Positions 63,186 through 64,000 of a stretch of DNA of 64,000 nucleotides are shown here, piece by piece. The position numbers and the translations under genes were made by a program. Each line of letters begins with the position of its first letter. Position 1 is the first letter of the stretch. Origin of the DNA: Winogradskyella alexanderae (lineage in GTDB: Bacteria > Bacteroidota > Bacteroidia > Flavobacteriales > Flavobacteriaceae); contig NZ_JAIUJR010000002.1 in NCBI RefSeq assembly GCF_020166335.1, forward strand, positions 372,001 to 436,000, read 5' to 3'. The notes under the pieces were generated by a model. That model saw only the letters and a list, made by a program, of their open reading frames with translations, ran no database searches and was not told where the DNA came from.

Positions 63186-64000
63186 ATGAAATTTATTTCA
63201 AAAACAATCAAATTAATACCAGTATTATTTTTGGTATTTGGTCTTACTGCATGCAGTGACGACGACGACAATAACGGTAACGGTGTACAGGCTACTACAG
63301 TAGTTGATGTTGCTTTAGAAAACAACTTAACCTCTTTAGCTGCTGCTTTAGAAGCAACAGGATTAGTAAGTACTTTACAAGGAACTGGACCATTTACAGT
63401 ATTTGCTCCATCTAATGACGCATTTACAGCATTCTTAACCGAAGAAGGCATTGATTTAGATAATTTAACAACGGAACAAGAAGCAGTTGTAACTAATATT
63501 TTATTAAACCATGTCATCATCGGTGATAATTTATTATCTACTGATTTAGTTGCCGCAGGATCTGGATATACGAATACAGGTGCGACTGGACCAAATGGAG
63601 AAAACTTAAGCTTATATTTTTCAACAACAAATGGAGTAGTTATAAATGGCGACTCAGAAGTAACAGACGCTGATAATACGGCTACAAACGGAGTAATACA
63701 CATTGTTGATGACGTAATTGAATTACCAACCATAGGGACATTTGCAACGTCAAATCCGGCTCTATCTATTTTGGTAGATGCGTTAATCTATGCTGATGAT
63801 GAAGGAACACCAACCGTACCATATGTGGATACTGTTTTTGACGAAGAAGGTGCACCTTTAACTGTATTTGCTCCAACTAATGATGCATTTGTAAATGTAC
63901 TAGCAGAATTGAACTTAACTGGCTTCGGTGAAGGTCAAGGCGAATTAAATGCAGCAACAACTGATGCTGTATTATTAGCACATATAGTAAGCGGAAATGT
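63186..64000 (+). CDS. Fasciclin-domain lipoprotein (3' end outside window)
   Basis: The frame begins at ATG 63186 and is open to the right edge (about 271 codons). A lipoprotein signal peptide (KLIPVLFLVFGLTAC, cysteine near residue 23) is followed by an Asp/Asn-rich linker. The first fasciclin repeat runs about 35-180: TVVDVALENNLTSLAAALEA, GPFTVFAPSNDAFTAFL and NGVIHIVDDVIELP. A second repeat starts near residue 185 (NPALSILVDALIYADDEGTP, PLTVFAPTNDAFVNVLAEL). Fasciclin proteins of this type are surface adhesion lipoproteins. An antisense open frame over the same bases is a shadow. Confidence 0.9.
   Translation, partial: MKFISKTIKLIPVLFLVFGLTACSDDDDNNGNGVQATTVVDVALENNLTSLAAALEATGLVSTLQGTGPFTVFAPSNDAFTAFLTEEGIDLDNLTTEQEAVVTNILLNHVIIGDNLLSTDLVAAGSGYTNTGATGPNGENLSLYFSTTNGVVINGDSEVTDADNTATNGVIHIVDDVIELPTIGTFATSNPALSILVDALIYADDEGTPTVPYVDTVFDEEGAPLTVFAPTNDAFVNVLAELNLTGFGEGQGELNAATTDAVLLAHIVSGN

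Noticed and set aside
63170..63733. Minus-strand open frame (187 codons) opposite the fasciclin gene
   Set aside because: The plus strand encodes a complete lipoprotein signal and fasciclin repeats; the antisense frame has no recognisable domain and a composition expected of a shadow.
1..64000. Mobile element or phage origin of the accessory regions
   Set aside because: No transposase, integrase, tRNA-adjacent attachment site, terminal inverted repeats or phage structural genes were seen.

Overview
The window looks like a chromosomal segment from a marine-type member of the Flavobacteriaceae (Bacteroidota). Base composition is AT-rich, Shine-Dalgarno sites are essentially absent, and several upstream regions carry the Bacteroidota promoter pattern TTG-N17-19-TAnnTTTG. 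Bacteroidota-type genes include a subtilisin-like protease with a type IX secretion sorting tail, a long SecA without the C-terminal zinc motif, and a MORN/YwqK protein. No tRNA, rRNA, CRISPR array, prophage or insertion sequence was seen.

Region 1 (599-32945, minus strand, about 32 kb) is one nearly gapless surface-polysaccharide operon read from a promoter just upstream of wza. In transcription order it holds: wza and a wzc tyrosine kinase with a Tyr-Gly repeat tail; a small initiating phosphoglycosyltransferase; a TviB/WbpO-type UDP-GlcNAc dehydrogenase; a damaged TviC/WbpP-type 4-epimerase; an exostosin-like protein; the Wzm/Wzt ABC exporter; FkbM and class I methyltransferases; a long run of GT2 and GT4 glycosyltransferases; a GT42/MptE-like protein; neuA-neuB-neuC for a sialic (nonulosonic) acid; a GT-B protein of unknown role; more GT4 enzymes; an O-antigen ligase/polymerase-like membrane protein; and a second, long WcaJ-type initiating transferase. 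No Wzx flippase was seen, so export is probably by the ABC transporter. The sialic acid genes, the possible sialyltransferase and the hybrid export set are the most interesting part of the window.

Region 2 (33050-41007, plus strand) is mostly housekeeping: a Uup-like ABC-F ATPase, a methyltransferase, a LolD/MacB-type ATPase, a PduO-type cobalamin adenosyltransferase, a DUF2795 protein and secA. Clear hairpin terminators follow the DUF2795 gene and secA.

Region 3 (41008-53326) is accessory. It has a 24-bp tandem duplication overlapping a candidate promoter, a small membrane protein, and an NTF2/SnoaL-like pseudogene with two nonsense codons. A GT-C / GtrB-like / GtrA-like glycosylation cassette and an M23 peptidase follow. 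An ECF sigma, anti-sigma and coiled-coil effector operon has its own ECF-type promoter. The region ends with a DUF2911 protein, MeaB, and an ArnC-like / LpxB-N-like / ArnT-like cassette.

Region 4 (53310-64000) holds mostly minus-strand single genes: a PAP2 phosphatase, MATE transporter, GH130-like lipoprotein, nitronate monooxygenase, a type IX-secreted S8 protease, MnmA, a DUF6438 lipoprotein and a YwqK-like protein. At the right edge a fasciclin lipoprotein gene on the plus strand is cut off by the window. At the left edge the 3' part of a DUF4105 gene is present.

Two genes are visibly broken by in-frame stops: the 4-epimerase (TGA) and the NTF2-like gene (TAA and TAG). The epimerase and the sigma factor both have reading frames that run upstream of any ATG, GTG or TTG with sequence that looks like genuine family N-termini.
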